Shown: one piece after another, positions 1-10,409 of the stretch
How positions within the stretch are numbered: the first letter of the stretch is position 1
Layout of the letters: the number at the start of each line of letters is the position of its first letter
Program-made: the position numbers and the translations under genes
NCBI RefSeq assembly: GCF_000231115.1
Contig: NW_006889838.1
Coordinates: forward strand, 118,604 to 162,188
Direction of reading: 5' to 3'
Source of the DNA: Vittaforma corneae ATCC 50505
Lineage: Eukaryota; Microsporidia; Nosematidae
DNA length: 43,585 nucleotides
The notes under the pieces: model-generated
What the model saw: the letters and a program-made list of their open reading frames with translations, nothing else
Told to the model about the DNA's origin: nothing
Databases searched by the model: none

Positions 1-92
1 CCGATGCACTGTCAGGAAGAGGATATGACGAGCCAAAACTGCCACTGGCATTCTTTGCACCAGTGGAAGGAGCCAATCCTAGGATCAATTAA
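1..92 (+). CDS. 3' end of an unidentified gene (partial)
   Basis: From base 3 a frame is open to a TAA at 90-92. It encodes about 29 residues with a protein-like composition, ending PVEGANPRIN. The other two plus frames give less natural peptides. The gene begins before the window, so neither start nor domain can be seen, and I do not recognise the family. It could be chance coding, because only 29 codons are visible. Confidence 0.35.
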   Translation, partial: DALSGRGYDEPKLPLAFFAPVEGANPRIN

Positions 93-329
93 AAACTGGT
101 CAGAATATTAATTTGGAGCCATTTTATGATCTTTGGATGCCAATTTAAAAGAAAGCCGTATTCGTGCTGATATTAAAGGCTCTTAGCACAATTTTAATCA
201 CTATCTATATATCGTTATTAAAAACATAAGATTAGTAAATCAAATATTCTCCTTATTCTTTTTGCCTTTACGTTTCCCTTGATAAGGGGCGAACTTACAT
301 AAAGACTTTTCAGCTCCTTTATATCACAA

Positions 330-2060
330 ATGTACATTCCTCTAATAGTTGCAGCTCTTACAATTTTGCCTCCCATATACTACTTATTTAGAAGAGATTC
401 CGAAAACGGAGCATACAGTACGTTTGAAACAATTAAGATACCATCAGATATAGCCCAAAGAAATAGCATTGTATACTCTGATCAAACGGTTTTAAGTCCC
501 AGTACTTTTGTTATGCAAGATGTAAATCCAAAATATTATTCACAACGGTCAATTGAACAAGCCAAGCCATGCAGGATCATTGAATATCCATCATCTGAAT
601 GCTTAGATCCTATAGATAGAGAAATAGCTCTGTTGAGAACAGAAGTTAAACAAGAAAGGCAATCGTTGGGTGAAGCAAGAGGCCAATTAGGAGATATAGT
701 GGAAACTACAAGAAATTTGCCTGAAGACAAGATATTAATAGAAGGAATGGAGATAATTAAAAGGACTGAAAAAAGAATAAAGCAGGCAGAAGAGACCTTG
801 GAAAAACTAGAGGAATTAACCGAAGATAAAATAGAACTACAGGTTGCAAATAATGGTGTTCTTTCTGACTTTATCATTGATTATCCAAGACAATTTGAGG
901 TATTCTTAGAAATGGGAGGTAGAGAAGTTTACGAACAGATCTTTGACATGGTTATAGCTAGCTATAACGAAGAAAGACGAACTCTTTATGTAGGTTGCAA
1001 AGATCATATCGTTGATATTGCAGCAATATCATGCTTCAATCTTCATAAGCTAGATAAAGCCACAGTGCCCGATACTGAAACTATATTTAAACCTGTCATT
1101 GATACGTTGAAACAAAATCGAGAAGAAAAACAGCCGGGGGCTTTTAAACTTTCCATTATTGATTTTTCTAAGTTTAAGCTTAGATATTTGCCCATATGCG
1201 CATTGAAATTTTTTACAACGGCTTTTGAGCTGAACATTGCGAATACAGGTATCCGAACAGGATTTGAGGAACTCTCAGAGATTGAAACCCTTTCATTAAT
1301 AACCATTGATTATGAGCAATCAAAGAGCTTTGACTTCAAAACATTAGAGAATAAAGAAGTCCAAATTGTGCATACTAACGAGCTTAAGACGATTAGTCCC
1401 GAGAATGTAGCTGGGCAGAAAGAAGGGGAAGTAGCCATGAAAAAACAGCCAACAACAGGAATAAAGGAGACTAGAGAAGGATTGACGGATGACGGTCTTC
1501 CAATAGAAAACACGATTGTAGAGGGTTCAAAGTGGATTCATTCTTACCCTAAAAGATTTGATGAGTTTTTGAAACTAGGTCCAAGAGCAGATTGCGAGAA
1601 GCTTGTGTGCAAAGTTTATGAGAGTACAATAGATGAGAACGTGAAGCGCCAATACGAACTTTATAAAAAGCAGATTGTCGATCTTATGCTGATATCAGTC
1701 TTCAATTTAAAACGCTGTGCCTATGTTTCCGAAGAACAGAAGGATGCCATACTTAAAGAAGCTGCAAATACCTTTAGACAAATGCTTGAGTCCAGTATTT
1801 TTGATATAAAGGAGTATGCCCATGTTGTTCTCAGTAATTTTGATTTTCACTACTTGCCTTTTGGTGCCTTAAAGTTTTTTCATTACCTCAAGATTTTGAA
1901 CCTGAGAAATACAGGTATAAAAAAGGATTTTGAGAAGCTTTGCTATTTTGAGGGTCTTGAAACCATAGGAATCAGCAAGGATCAACTGGGATGTGATTTC
2001 GACAAACTTGAGGAAAAGAACATCAATATTATATTGGATATGCCTGATGTTTATGGCTAA
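330..2060 (+). CDS. Secreted or membrane-anchored protein with a duplicated LRR-like domain
   Basis: 576 residues; the start is the first ATG. Residues 1-20 form a hydrophobic signal peptide or anchor followed by two arginines. Residues about 95-170 are charged and look like a coiled coil. Two copies of one module follow, at about 180-347 and 400-571. Each has a YPxRFxxFL motif, an IVD(L/I)xxISxFNL helix, then FxLxYLPxxALKFF and an LRR-like end with NTGI. The second copy is better conserved. The 327-residue protein at 36371-37354 has a third, more distant copy. I recognise no named family. A surface or exported effector role is inferred only from the leader and the lineage-specific look. No AAATTT/CCC signal lies close to the start. 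Confidence 0.8.
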   Translation: MYIPLIVAALTILPPIYYLFRRDSENGAYSTFETIKIPSDIAQRNSIVYSDQTVLSPSTFVMQDVNPKYYSQRSIEQAKPCRIIEYPSSECLDPIDREIALLRTEVKQERQSLGEARGQLGDIVETTRNLPEDKILIEGMEIIKRTEKRIKQAEETLEKLEELTEDKIELQVANNGVLSDFIIDYPRQFEVFLEMGGREVYEQIFDMVIASYNEERRTLYVGCKDHIVDIAAISCFNLHKLDKATVPDTETIFKPVIDTLKQNREEKQPGAFKLSIIDFSKFKLRYLPICALKFFTTAFELNIANTGIRTGFEELSEIETLSLITIDYEQSKSFDFKTLENKEVQIVHTNELKTISPENVAGQKEGEVAMKKQPTTGIKETREGLTDDGLPIENTIVEGSKWIHSYPKRFDEFLKLGPRADCEKLVCKVYESTIDENVKRQYELYKKQIVDLMLISVFNLKRCAYVSEEQKDAILKEAANTFRQMLESSIFDIKEYAHVVLSNFDFHYLPFGALKFFHYLKILNLRNTGIKKDFEKLCYFEGLETIGISKDQLGCDFDKLEEKNINIILDMPDVYG

Positions 2061-2332
2061 GCTTTTTGGTTTTAAAGTATGATGCCTACTAATATTCATA
2101 GTCTTTGTTTTAATGCTTCATGCCCAATATATGACTTTACTACATTAAGGATGTTTGTAAAAGCACAAACGGTCACGATTCTGCACATCGCTTCTATCTA
2201 TCAATTTATTCTACCAAAGACCGTAATATATTGCTTGCGGAAATGCAGTTATTCGTTTTATAAATAAACAGAGCTTAAAAGCGGCATATAAAGGCTCGTG
2301 CATGTATATTAATTGTCTGCTATTTAATTAAT

Positions 2333-5300
2333 TTAGGGTTCGGCAAATTGTGTAAGATCGTATAAAAGCTCAAACGAGCCTGTTCCGCTCTTTAAGACAT
2401 CGCCAGTCAAAATGCAAGAAGATGGCCCGTCTACCATTTCACTTTGGTTGAAAAGTGCCGAGTTCTTTAAATTCGCGAAGCAGCTTTCAAAACTCATCTT
2501 TTGAACAAACGAATCATCCATGGAGAACGAGTGCCTGCTGAACGCCTTGAAAGTGCCATCCTTAGTCATATAATCCGAAACAAGGTAAAGGTGTCTAATG
2601 TTGATATTAATGCCGTACACTTCAAACACATTAATAATTTCCTTCACAATAACTTCACGCGCTGCCTCAACACCAAATGTTTTATAGACTGCATGTATGT
2701 CATTGGTATGGGATTGATAAAAGTCAATTTTCTCCAACAAATCAATTCCCTCTATGCGATTCGTCAAGTTGAGAAACTCTGAACCCTCTAAGTGGAGGAG
2801 GCCTGAAGAAAACGTAGCTTTATTGAATCCCTTAACTTGCTTCACGGTAATTTTTTTGACTATTCCCTCAATTATTGGCATCAAAAGAACGGTGAAGTCA
2901 GAGGGATAATAGATTTCAAAACAGTACTGTCTGGCCGAAAGACGTTTTAAGTTTAGCAAGTTAATTTGGACCTCTTCCTCTTCCTACCGCTTCGACACAC
3001 TCGTCAATATTTTCAAGAAATTCATTCTCTGCCATATTATCCTCTTCAGAGCTTACAGCAATCTTCATTTCGGAACCAATTTCCGTCCTCGAAGAGGTTG
3101 AGCTGCTCTCTTCATCATCTATATCTGGAAGAGCTGCATCGTCATGGTCATTCAAGGTAGATCCTAATGCTGCTGCAGATTCGTTATACTCGGTAATACC
3201 AGTAGGCGATGATCTTTTTTTCAACTCCTTTTCCCAGAAGCTTCAAAAAGCCCACATCTATAGCCTTGATCACAGCCTCTACACTATCGCGTATGTCAAA
3301 CGTAATTTTAACATGTTTCTTGTATTCTTGGTCTTTTTGAACTATTGCCTCGTCTACCATTACTTTCTCTATACAGTCCTCCAAAGTAACTTTCCTAAAA
3401 AGATTTATAAGAAGCCCTGAATCATCAGGATCGATTAGAGGTACTGATATCATTGGAGTTTTGATATTTTTTGAGGCTATCATGAGAATCTCACGCAGAC
3501 GAGGAATACCAAGAGTGACATTCTTACCGCCTACGCCGGCCAAATGGAAAGTATTAAGAGTCATCTGTCGTACTTGGCTCGCCTATGGACTGTGCAGCAA
3601 TAATGCCAACGGCATGTCCGGGATTTGTTAGCGAATTTATAAACCTGTTGTACATGAAATTTGCAAGATGCACAGGAAGCTTTTTGATAGATTCAGCATA
3701 GTCTTCTGGAATAAGATCCGCATCGTAGCCATAACTATTATTTGATGTGGCAGGAGTATCAAGCTCATCTTCTATCCTGCTAGATTTCTTAAAATGGTCA
3801 AAGTTTTGCATGTAAAAATCAAAGTTTTTCAAATATGAACATTTAGTAATATCCAAGCCATCATCTCCAAACTTAAACTGAACAATTCTATCTCCGCTCA
3901 TAACCTTTCTATCATTTCTAACATAGACGCTTTCAAGATGTTTAGCAAGACATCTCTGCAAATACCCGCTATTAGCTGTCTTTATCGCAGTATCAATAAG
4001 ACCTTCTCTACCTGCCATTGAATGGAAGAAGAACGTGGCAGGATTAATGCCAGTCAAAAATCTTTCAAATATAAATCCACCAGCTGACGGGCACATTTCC
4101 AGTTTTCTAAAACAGGGAAGTGTCTTTCCGCTCATCATGAATGGCACCCGTTTGCCCTCAAGTTCCTGCTGGCCCAAAGCCAGCGAAATCTGGCCAAGAT
4201 TAACCATAGAGCCCTTGGAACCAGACATGATAATATCCACCATGTTGTTTGCTGGGAATCTCTTGAGCATGCCAGACTCTAGCAATGGAGCAACCCTAGT
4301 GCTGACATCATTCATAAACCCCCTCATCTTCTTGTCTAAAATTCCAGTCTTGTTTTCATTAAAGTAAAAATCCTCAATATTGAACAGTGGATGAGTAGCA
4401 TCTTTTGCATTTTCTGCATTAGAAACGAGAGCATCAAAACTTTTAGATTTCTGCATGTCAAAACCATCAGGACAAGCAAGGCTCTGGTAAGCTAAAGCTG
4501 CTGCATTGCCCTCGGCAAATATTGCATGTCTACACCTGTCTGCATCTGCACTCAAAAGAAGATCATCAAATCTAACAGTAAAACCTTTTATATCATGTAT
4601 CTATTAACCACTCTGCTAAAACAGGTGAAGAGATCGTTACAAAGTTTATACCCATAAATCTCACCACATGCATGAATCAAAGAATGAGCTGAGGCGCCAA
4701 CTGAGGCTTTGTCTAAAACACCAGATATAACTTCCCCTTTAAAGACACAGAATTGACCTTCTTCTCCCTCAAATTTCATCTTTGATTTAACGGTAAAATC
4801 AATAAGAATATTAAAATTCTTAAGGACAGTAGTAATTACTTGCTTTCCGGAATATAAGGGCACTGGAGACTGTATGCAAGGTTCGCAAAAGAGAAGAAAC
4901 TTAGATTTGAGAAGGATGTTCTTGTAATTCAGATTGCTAATGCCATTGTCGATCATAGACATGTACTCCTCTTTGGTAAAGAACGAATCCTTTAGCGTAA
5001 GAAGGACCGCAGCTATGATATGGTCTTGTGTCAATCCTCGGATAGGTTCACCCGACGAAGGCGCAAAATAGCTGTTATCATTCAGGGCAAGATGATGTAC
5101 TTCAGATAGAGAGTTATAGTCTTGGGGAAAATGCACATTCATCTCATCGCCATCAAAGTCAGCATTGTAAGATTTACAGTTCACATAGTGTATCCTGAGT
5201 GTTTTCTCGTTTTTCAGCACTTTAGCCAGATGCCCCATTAGAGAGGTACTGTGTAGAGTGGGCTGTCTGTTAACTAGAAGCGGATCCCCAGTAAGAAGAT

Positions 5301-6576
5301 GCCTCCAAACCACCTTTTCACCATCTAATAATTGGTTTGCAATGGATATTCTATTTTCATATGAAATGTATCTTAGATTTATAAGCGCCCCGTTGTTTTG
5401 GACAAAATTAGCACCGGGATACTGCAGACCGTTGATTACCATCTTCCTGAGCTTTTCAAAATTGAAAGTCGTCACCTTTTCCGGAAAAGTCAGCTGGGTG
5501 GCAAAGACAAGAGGAATTCCAACATCCCTAGCTTCTAAGCTAGGATCTGGAGAGATAACTGAGCGAGCGGCATAGTTTACTCGCTTTCCCATAATATTTT
5601 TTCTGAATAGTCCTTCCTTTTTTTCCATTATCTGCTTGTGGCCTACATAAGTGCCACGGGCACTCTTTGAACTATCAAAATAATACAGCACAGAAGATTG
5701 TAGATCAATCCAGTGCTGTTCGTCGTTTTCTGTCATCACGGAGCTGTGTATAATTCTGGAAAGATGAGAATTTAGCGGAGACTCACTGACCTTATTTGCC
5801 ACAAAGTTGGCAGGTCGAAATTTATTGGGCATTATTGGCAAAATATTGATAAAAAACATCTCCAGTTTATCAGAGTTGAACATTTCAAAAACTAAAACAC
5901 TTTCATGTTCAAACAGCTTTGAAATAGTGTCCTTAACCAGCTGGGGATTCACATAGTCACACATTCCACTGGGATTTGTCTTCAAAATTCTCATACCCAT
6001 TGCTTTCGTAAATTTTGGACTTTTGAAGTGGCAGCGAGGACATGTGCCTTTCCCACTTACTTTTCTAATAAATTGGCTTACAAGATCACAATGTATGGTC
6101 CTTTCATATCCACTTCTGTTTTCCTTAAGCTCGTTGAGCTCCTTTACAACCATTTCCTCACTTTTTTCAGTAACGAAGAGCTCGATGTTTGAGATGTTGA
6201 TTCCTTTCTTCAAAGCCTTTAGTCTGGTATAAAAAGCAAAACGTTCGTTTGCTGTGATTTTGAAATGAAAGCAATTACAACAGCAAGATTTTATCAATGC
6301 GTAGGTAAAATCAAAGGACAATGGATTTAGAACTGGTTTGCTGAGTCTGTAGTGTCCAAAGTGCCCAGGACATGATAGATATCCCAGTTTGCATGTCTGA
6401 CACGTCGAGTCCATATTAAGAGGCCCCATCCTCAAGTCATACAATCCATCTGGAACTGGGTGGCCAAACATGTCAAAAGACGTGGGCAGCGTTACTTCTA
6501 CAGCACTTATTTTCAGTATTTCGTCGTCCGAATACCAACCCAAAGAAAGAGATTTTGGATTGAACTTCAAAGACAT
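2333..6576 (-). CDS. RPA1: RNA polymerase I largest subunit (A190), interrupted by four frameshifts
   Basis: The catalytic subunit that transcribes rRNA in the nucleolus. The first 662 codons (6576-4588) carry the clamp zinc site (C59, C62, C69, H72, in CPGHFGH), a second CPRC near 179, and the catalytic NADFDGDEM at 471-479. Four further open blocks follow in shifted frames: 4600-3554 (bridge-helix region to GEPST), 3564-3184 (QMTLNTFH trigger loop and the Pol I-type stretch [14 protein letters not shown]), 3224-2961 (acidic Ser/Glu-rich insert), and about 2983-2333 (C-terminal jaw/cleft with DYMT and KMSFE). The acidic insert and the lack of a heptad tail favour Pol I over Pol II or III. 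Joined, it is about 1,410 residues, short but plausible. CCCC lies just before the ATG. All blocks align in order without loss, so the gene looks essential and whole apart from single-base shifts. Confidence 0.93.
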
Positions 6577-6577
6577 T

Positions 6578-6581
6578 GGGG
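6578..6581 (-). promoter_or_regulatory. CCCC start-proximal signal of RPA1
   Basis: On the minus strand the sequence reads CCCC one base before the RPA1 ATG. It matches the CCC-like start signal seen at many genes in this window and supports the chosen start. Confidence 0.5.
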
Positions 6582-6774
6582 CGAAATAAAAGAAAAGCTA
6601 AAGCAAAAATTTATCAAAGATCCAGTTTTAGAGCTAATGTAACAGTTTTTTACACATTAAATGGTGTATAAACTTAAACGGGCTAATATACAAGACAGTA
6701 TATTTGATTGACAAAACCACAAACATATACGTGTAAATAACATTAATTCATTTAAGATATTTCTAAAAAAGCCC

Positions 6775-8409
6775 TTATCTCACATAAACTGTTGTAGTAA
6801 CAACACTTTCATTCTCTTCCTGTGGTTCTTCGGTCTTGTAAAACGTCCTAATAACCGTTCTTCTCTTACCTTTTCTATTTCTCTGCAATCCTGCGTTTTG
6901 CTCTAATCCCAAATTTTTGTCTGCTCCAGTTTCAGGCATACCTTCTCGTGCCATATTTGTTCCCATTTGGCCACTTGGGTCTATTTTTCTCCTTATAAAG
7001 TTTTTGGGAACATTTATAAATCTACATACTGTTTTATGCTTTGCACGTTGCATATCCGTCGTTACCTCACAGCCTTTGGCTACGGCCCTGGACACTGAGA
7101 AGGACTTGGATACTGTCTGAATAGAAGATCCTATTGTTATTGTTGATAATACAGTTGGAATATCAAGGCATGTAGTAGATTGAGCAGGCGCTTCTCTTGT
7201 TTCAGGAGTGGCAGTGACGGTAATAATAGAAATACTAGCTTTAGACGGCTCAATGCTGGATGTGGCCTGCACTGTCTTAATAACCGTTAATATTCTTCCA
7301 TCTAGTGGGTTATCATTAGTGGCACTTCTACTGGTGTCAGATGCTGGCGGTAACACTGTTCTTTGAGTCGAGGAATACTCGTCAATATCATTTTGGGGAA
7401 GGCTGTTGATTGCAACTGTCTTAGTGGCTGTAACAGTCACACTCTCCATCTTCGTTGAAACATCGGTAAATGTTGTAACTTTATAGTTTATGATTGGTTT
7501 CTCCTTTGTTATTGTTGTTGTCAGTTCCCTGAAAAGTGTTATTGGCTTTTCAACTGTCTTTATCTTTTCAAGGATTCTTGTGACGGTTACGTCCTTTGAT
7601 AACGACTCGCTTAATAAGTTAGAGGATTGCGTGTATAAAGAAGGTAAAATGAAAGGTGGATTCTTTTTCTTATCTTTTTTCCTTTTATGCTTTGTATTAA
7701 TTTCTGTGCTATTATCAAGACACTCTTCACACTTATCTTCAATACATTCCTCGCACTCATCTTTTCTCTTTTTGTCGTCTGATCGGCATTCCTCGCATCT
7801 ATCTTTTCTTTTTCGGTCATCCCCGCTCTTTCTTTTCTTGGAAGCCTCTTTGTTCTCCTCGCATGAAGATGACGACTCTTCTTTTGTCTTTTTATTCTTT
7901 TTCTTACAGTCTTTCTCATTTGATACACTTGCTGTTGAATCAACCGTTACTGTCTTAACCTCATTCATCGTGACTGTCACAATCTTCGGATCTTCTGAGC
8001 TACCAGTATAGGATTTATCAACAACCGTTACTGTCTTGATATTTTTCAAGTATCCATTTGGATCTCCATTAATAAAGTCAAACTTAGCATTGTTTTTGCT
8101 GCTTTCTGCATAGTTTTTTATAAATTCTATCAGATCTTCCTCGTTTCTCCTCTTCTTTGTACACTGCTTCATGCATTCTTTGCTGTCACAAATATCACAC
8201 TCGTCTTTGAATAAATACGCCATGCATCTTCCCTGGTCACACCTTCTATCCTTCAATATTGGATAGCTGGCGGATGAAAGCATCGAATTAAAAATCCCCG
8301 ATTGGGGATATGTTGGCTGCTGTAGCATTCCACAGTTTTGTGCATTGGCAAGACATCCCTGTTCTAGCATTGTTCCGCTACCTATAATCAAAAATAATAT
8401 ACCAATCAT
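6775..8409 (-). CDS. Secreted Cys-, Lys- and Thr-rich protein, candidate spore-wall or surface protein
   Basis: 544 residues starting at an ATG with a signal peptide (about 1-22). A cysteine cluster at 57-83 (RCDQGRC, CDICDSKEC) is followed by many short TVTV-type beta-like segments (for example IKTVTVV, VKTVTVD, SVTVTATKTV). A very basic, acidic and cysteine insert at about 165-250 repeats CEEC three times (CEECRSDD, CEECIED, CEECLDN). The second half is Ser/Thr-rich with more TVTV units and ends in VVTTTVYVR. There is no C-terminal anchor. Thr/Val repeats with cysteines resemble extracellular wall proteins, so a spore-wall or polar-tube-associated role is an inference from composition. No catalytic domain is seen. 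It is transcribed divergently from the gene at 8569. Confidence 0.8.
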   Translation of the reverse strand: MIGILFLIIGSGTMLEQGCLANAQNCGMLQQPTYPQSGIFNSMLSSASYPILKDRRCDQGRCMAYLFKDECDICDSKECMKQCTKKRRNEEDLIEFIKNYAESSKNNAKFDFINGDPNGYLKNIKTVTVVDKSYTGSSEDPKIVTVTMNEVKTVTVDSTASVSNEKDCKKKNKKTKEESSSSCEENKEASKKRKSGDDRKRKDRCEECRSDDKKRKDECEECIEDKCEECLDNSTEINTKHKRKKDKKKNPPFILPSLYTQSSNLLSESLSKDVTVTRILEKIKTVEKPITLFRELTTTITKEKPIINYKVTTFTDVSTKMESVTVTATKTVAINSLPQNDIDEYSSTQRTVLPPASDTSRSATNDNPLDGRILTVIKTVQATSSIEPSKASISIITVTATPETREAPAQSTTCLDIPTVLSTITIGSSIQTVSKSFSVSRAVAKGCEVTTDMQRAKHKTVCRFINVPKNFIRRKIDPSGQMGTNMAREGMPETGADKNLGLEQNAGLQRNRKGKRRTVIRTFYKTEEPQEENESVVTTTVYVR

Positions 8410-8568
8410 GTTTTGTTTTCATTTCCCTGGATTTATTGCATGATATGTTTCAAGATGAAACTGTTTTGGTATGTTGCAGTACAATAATAACAGTGTTGAA
8501 TATCTCATTACACTCTCCTTAACTGCAAATATCTTTTAAACTTTATCGTATTTGGCCCTCCAGAGTGG

Positions 8569-9609
8569 ATGTCTGTAAAGTACAAAATTGCGTCATCAAG
8601 CACAGAGGAGGGAGAGGTCCATGAAAACACCTTTCCATATACAAAATCATATCTACAGTATTGCTACTACCCACTAACAACCCAGTTTATAGGAAAAAAT
8701 ACGCTTCCGAACATAATGAACTACAAAAGTGAAGGAATATGCCAAAAACTCAAGAAAGAGATAAAGGCGGACTATCCGTATATTTCATTTACACTCTTAG
8801 ATAACAGCAAGCCATTTTTTGATAATAGGTTTACTTTTATTTGCGACTTAACTGCACGTGATATTTCCGAAGACAGCAGTAAAACGAATAGTAAAAGTTC
8901 GACCTTTAGGCTTGTCTCGTTGAAGCCTGATTATAAGGAAATTAAGAATCTTGGCAGAAGCCCATCAAATGAGAGTCGATACGACAGGTTCTTTCAGAAA
9001 TTCTTCTTCATGAAGGAAGATATCCAGTCTTTTGTTTTTAAAGACTGCCTGAGAATATTCGCGCTTGAGGACAGAGTCTTTGAGAATTTAGATAATAAAA
9101 ATGCATTTATGTTTTTCAGGGTCTGTGACCAAGACTGTATTGTTGGCGAAGATCAGACAAGCAACAGAATTGAAAGAAAGATAAGAAAGTATGCCTTTGA
9201 AGATGTTTTCTATAGCAGCGCGCAGTTCTATGAGTATCTGAACATATATTCTGAAGCTCTCGTACGAAGCCATTGCAGCGAAGAAATAAAAACATACAAT
9301 ACTGATGATAGTGCATTTATTATTTACTCCAGCACTTCTTTTAAGGAAGATGGGCAGTTGAGGAGGATGCATAGCTCATTTGACTCCAAGAAGAATGTCA
9401 GAGTTATTTTTAATAAAGACGGGCCAGTATTTTCAAGCATTCAAGGAAAAGAGTGTGACAATATAAAATATCTTGTAGGTTTAGATCTTCCAGAAGGAGA
9501 CTACGTTGTTAATGATAAGAAGGTATATAAGATAGGCACAGATGGCATACATTTTGAATATAAAGGACTATTGTACGAAGACTTCACTAAAAGCATATGG
9601 GATTATTAG
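8569..9609 (+). CDS. Hypothetical protein, 346 aa
   Basis: A full-length frame from an ATG that follows GGCCC by about 11 bases, consistent with the start signal used by neighbours. The protein is soluble, without leader or membrane segment, and has mixed charge. I recognise no domain. A Ser-rich segment lies at about 98-112, and the C-terminal third contains short beta-like stretches (GDYVVNDKKVYKIG). It is probably a divergent member of a conserved microsporidian family, but nothing in the sequence gives a function. Confidence 0.75.
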   Translation: MSVKYKIASSSTEEGEVHENTFPYTKSYLQYCYYPLTTQFIGKNTLPNIMNYKSEGICQKLKKEIKADYPYISFTLLDNSKPFFDNRFTFICDLTARDISEDSSKTNSKSSTFRLVSLKPDYKEIKNLGRSPSNESRYDRFFQKFFFMKEDIQSFVFKDCLRIFALEDRVFENLDNKNAFMFFRVCDQDCIVGEDQTSNRIERKIRKYAFEDVFYSSAQFYEYLNIYSEALVRSHCSEEIKTYNTDDSAFIIYSSTSFKEDGQLRRMHSSFDSKKNVRVIFNKDGPVFSSIQGKECDNIKYLVGLDLPEGDYVVNDKKVYKIGTDGIHFEYKGLLYEDFTKSIWDY

Positions 9610-9883
9610 GAGATTAAGCAAGCCGAAATGTGCTTTATCATGAGTGTACGACAATGGCCTGCATGGGCTGCACTGTCAGTACATATCAGCATTTGTTTTG
9701 GATTCTTAGCACTCTACGGCTGTGCATTTCATGTGAGCTAAACTTATGATTGGCATGCTAGTGGCTGGTTATTGCAAACCAAAGTTAAATAAACTTTAAT
9801 ACTGCTAATTGTATTTATGCTTTTTGCTTGTTTATGCGTTTCATCTTGAAACACGCATAAAACAGATTAAAACATTTTTCAAT

Positions 9884-10180
9884 ATGAATGCTATGGAGAA
9901 CTATGTTAAGTTAATTTCAAGCGACTCGGTCGAATTTGTGGTAGAGACCGAGCTGGTAAAGCATTCACGAACACTTGCAGTATTCCTGGACGACAGGTAC
10001 CCATTTATTCAAAGCCAAACCAAGGAAGTTAGGCTACCTATCCGATCTAAGCACCTTAAAAGGATACTTGAGTTTATGCATTTCATACATAAAAGAAAAA
10101 GTGGAAACAACATGGAGTTTAAAATTAACGACGAAGAAACCATGGATTTATTAGAAATAGCATCGTACTTGAGAATATGA
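9884..10180 (+). CDS. ELC1: Elongin C / SKP1-like BTB-POZ protein
   Basis: 98 residues from the first true ATG; the open frame extends further upstream, but only with non-ATG codons. YVKLISSDSVEFVVE matches the first strands of elongin C (YVKLISSDG.EF.V). The central part has the T.A.F.....F helix region, and the C-terminus ends DEETMDLLEIASYLRI, the usual elongin C finish. The length is almost exactly that of yeast Elc1. Family role: adaptor linking a BC-box protein to cullin ubiquitin ligases or acting in the elongin complex. No cullin or elongin A is visible here. SKP1 is the alternative, but the N-terminus fits elongin C better. Confidence 0.85.
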   Translation: MNAMENYVKLISSDSVEFVVETELVKHSRTLAVFLDDRYPFIQSQTKEVRLPIRSKHLKRILEFMHFIHKRKSGNNMEFKINDEETMDLLEIASYLRI

Positions 10181-10409
10181 GTAAGCATTAATGCAGTACT
10201 CGGTTATATTAAGACTTTGAAGATTGTAGAAATGGAATCTTTGATAAATACACATAAGTATGTTTCGCGCTAGAAGTAGTAAACCCTACAATCAACTGCA
10301 GTCGAAAAGGAAGAGCGGCAAAGTTGCATAACGAAACAACCATATCTAACTATCCAGTTTAATAATACATTCATTTTAAAATAAAATTGTTTAAATTTTT
10401 TCACCGTCA

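Noticed and set aside
3568..3568. A short intron in RPA1 in place of a frameshift
   Set aside because: Protein sequence is continuous across the junctions and only one base is in excess; there are no splice sites.
7490..8011. 173-codon plus-strand frame rich in Ser/Phe
   Set aside because: Reverse complement of the Lys/Glu/Cys-rich insert of the gene on the other strand; no independent support.
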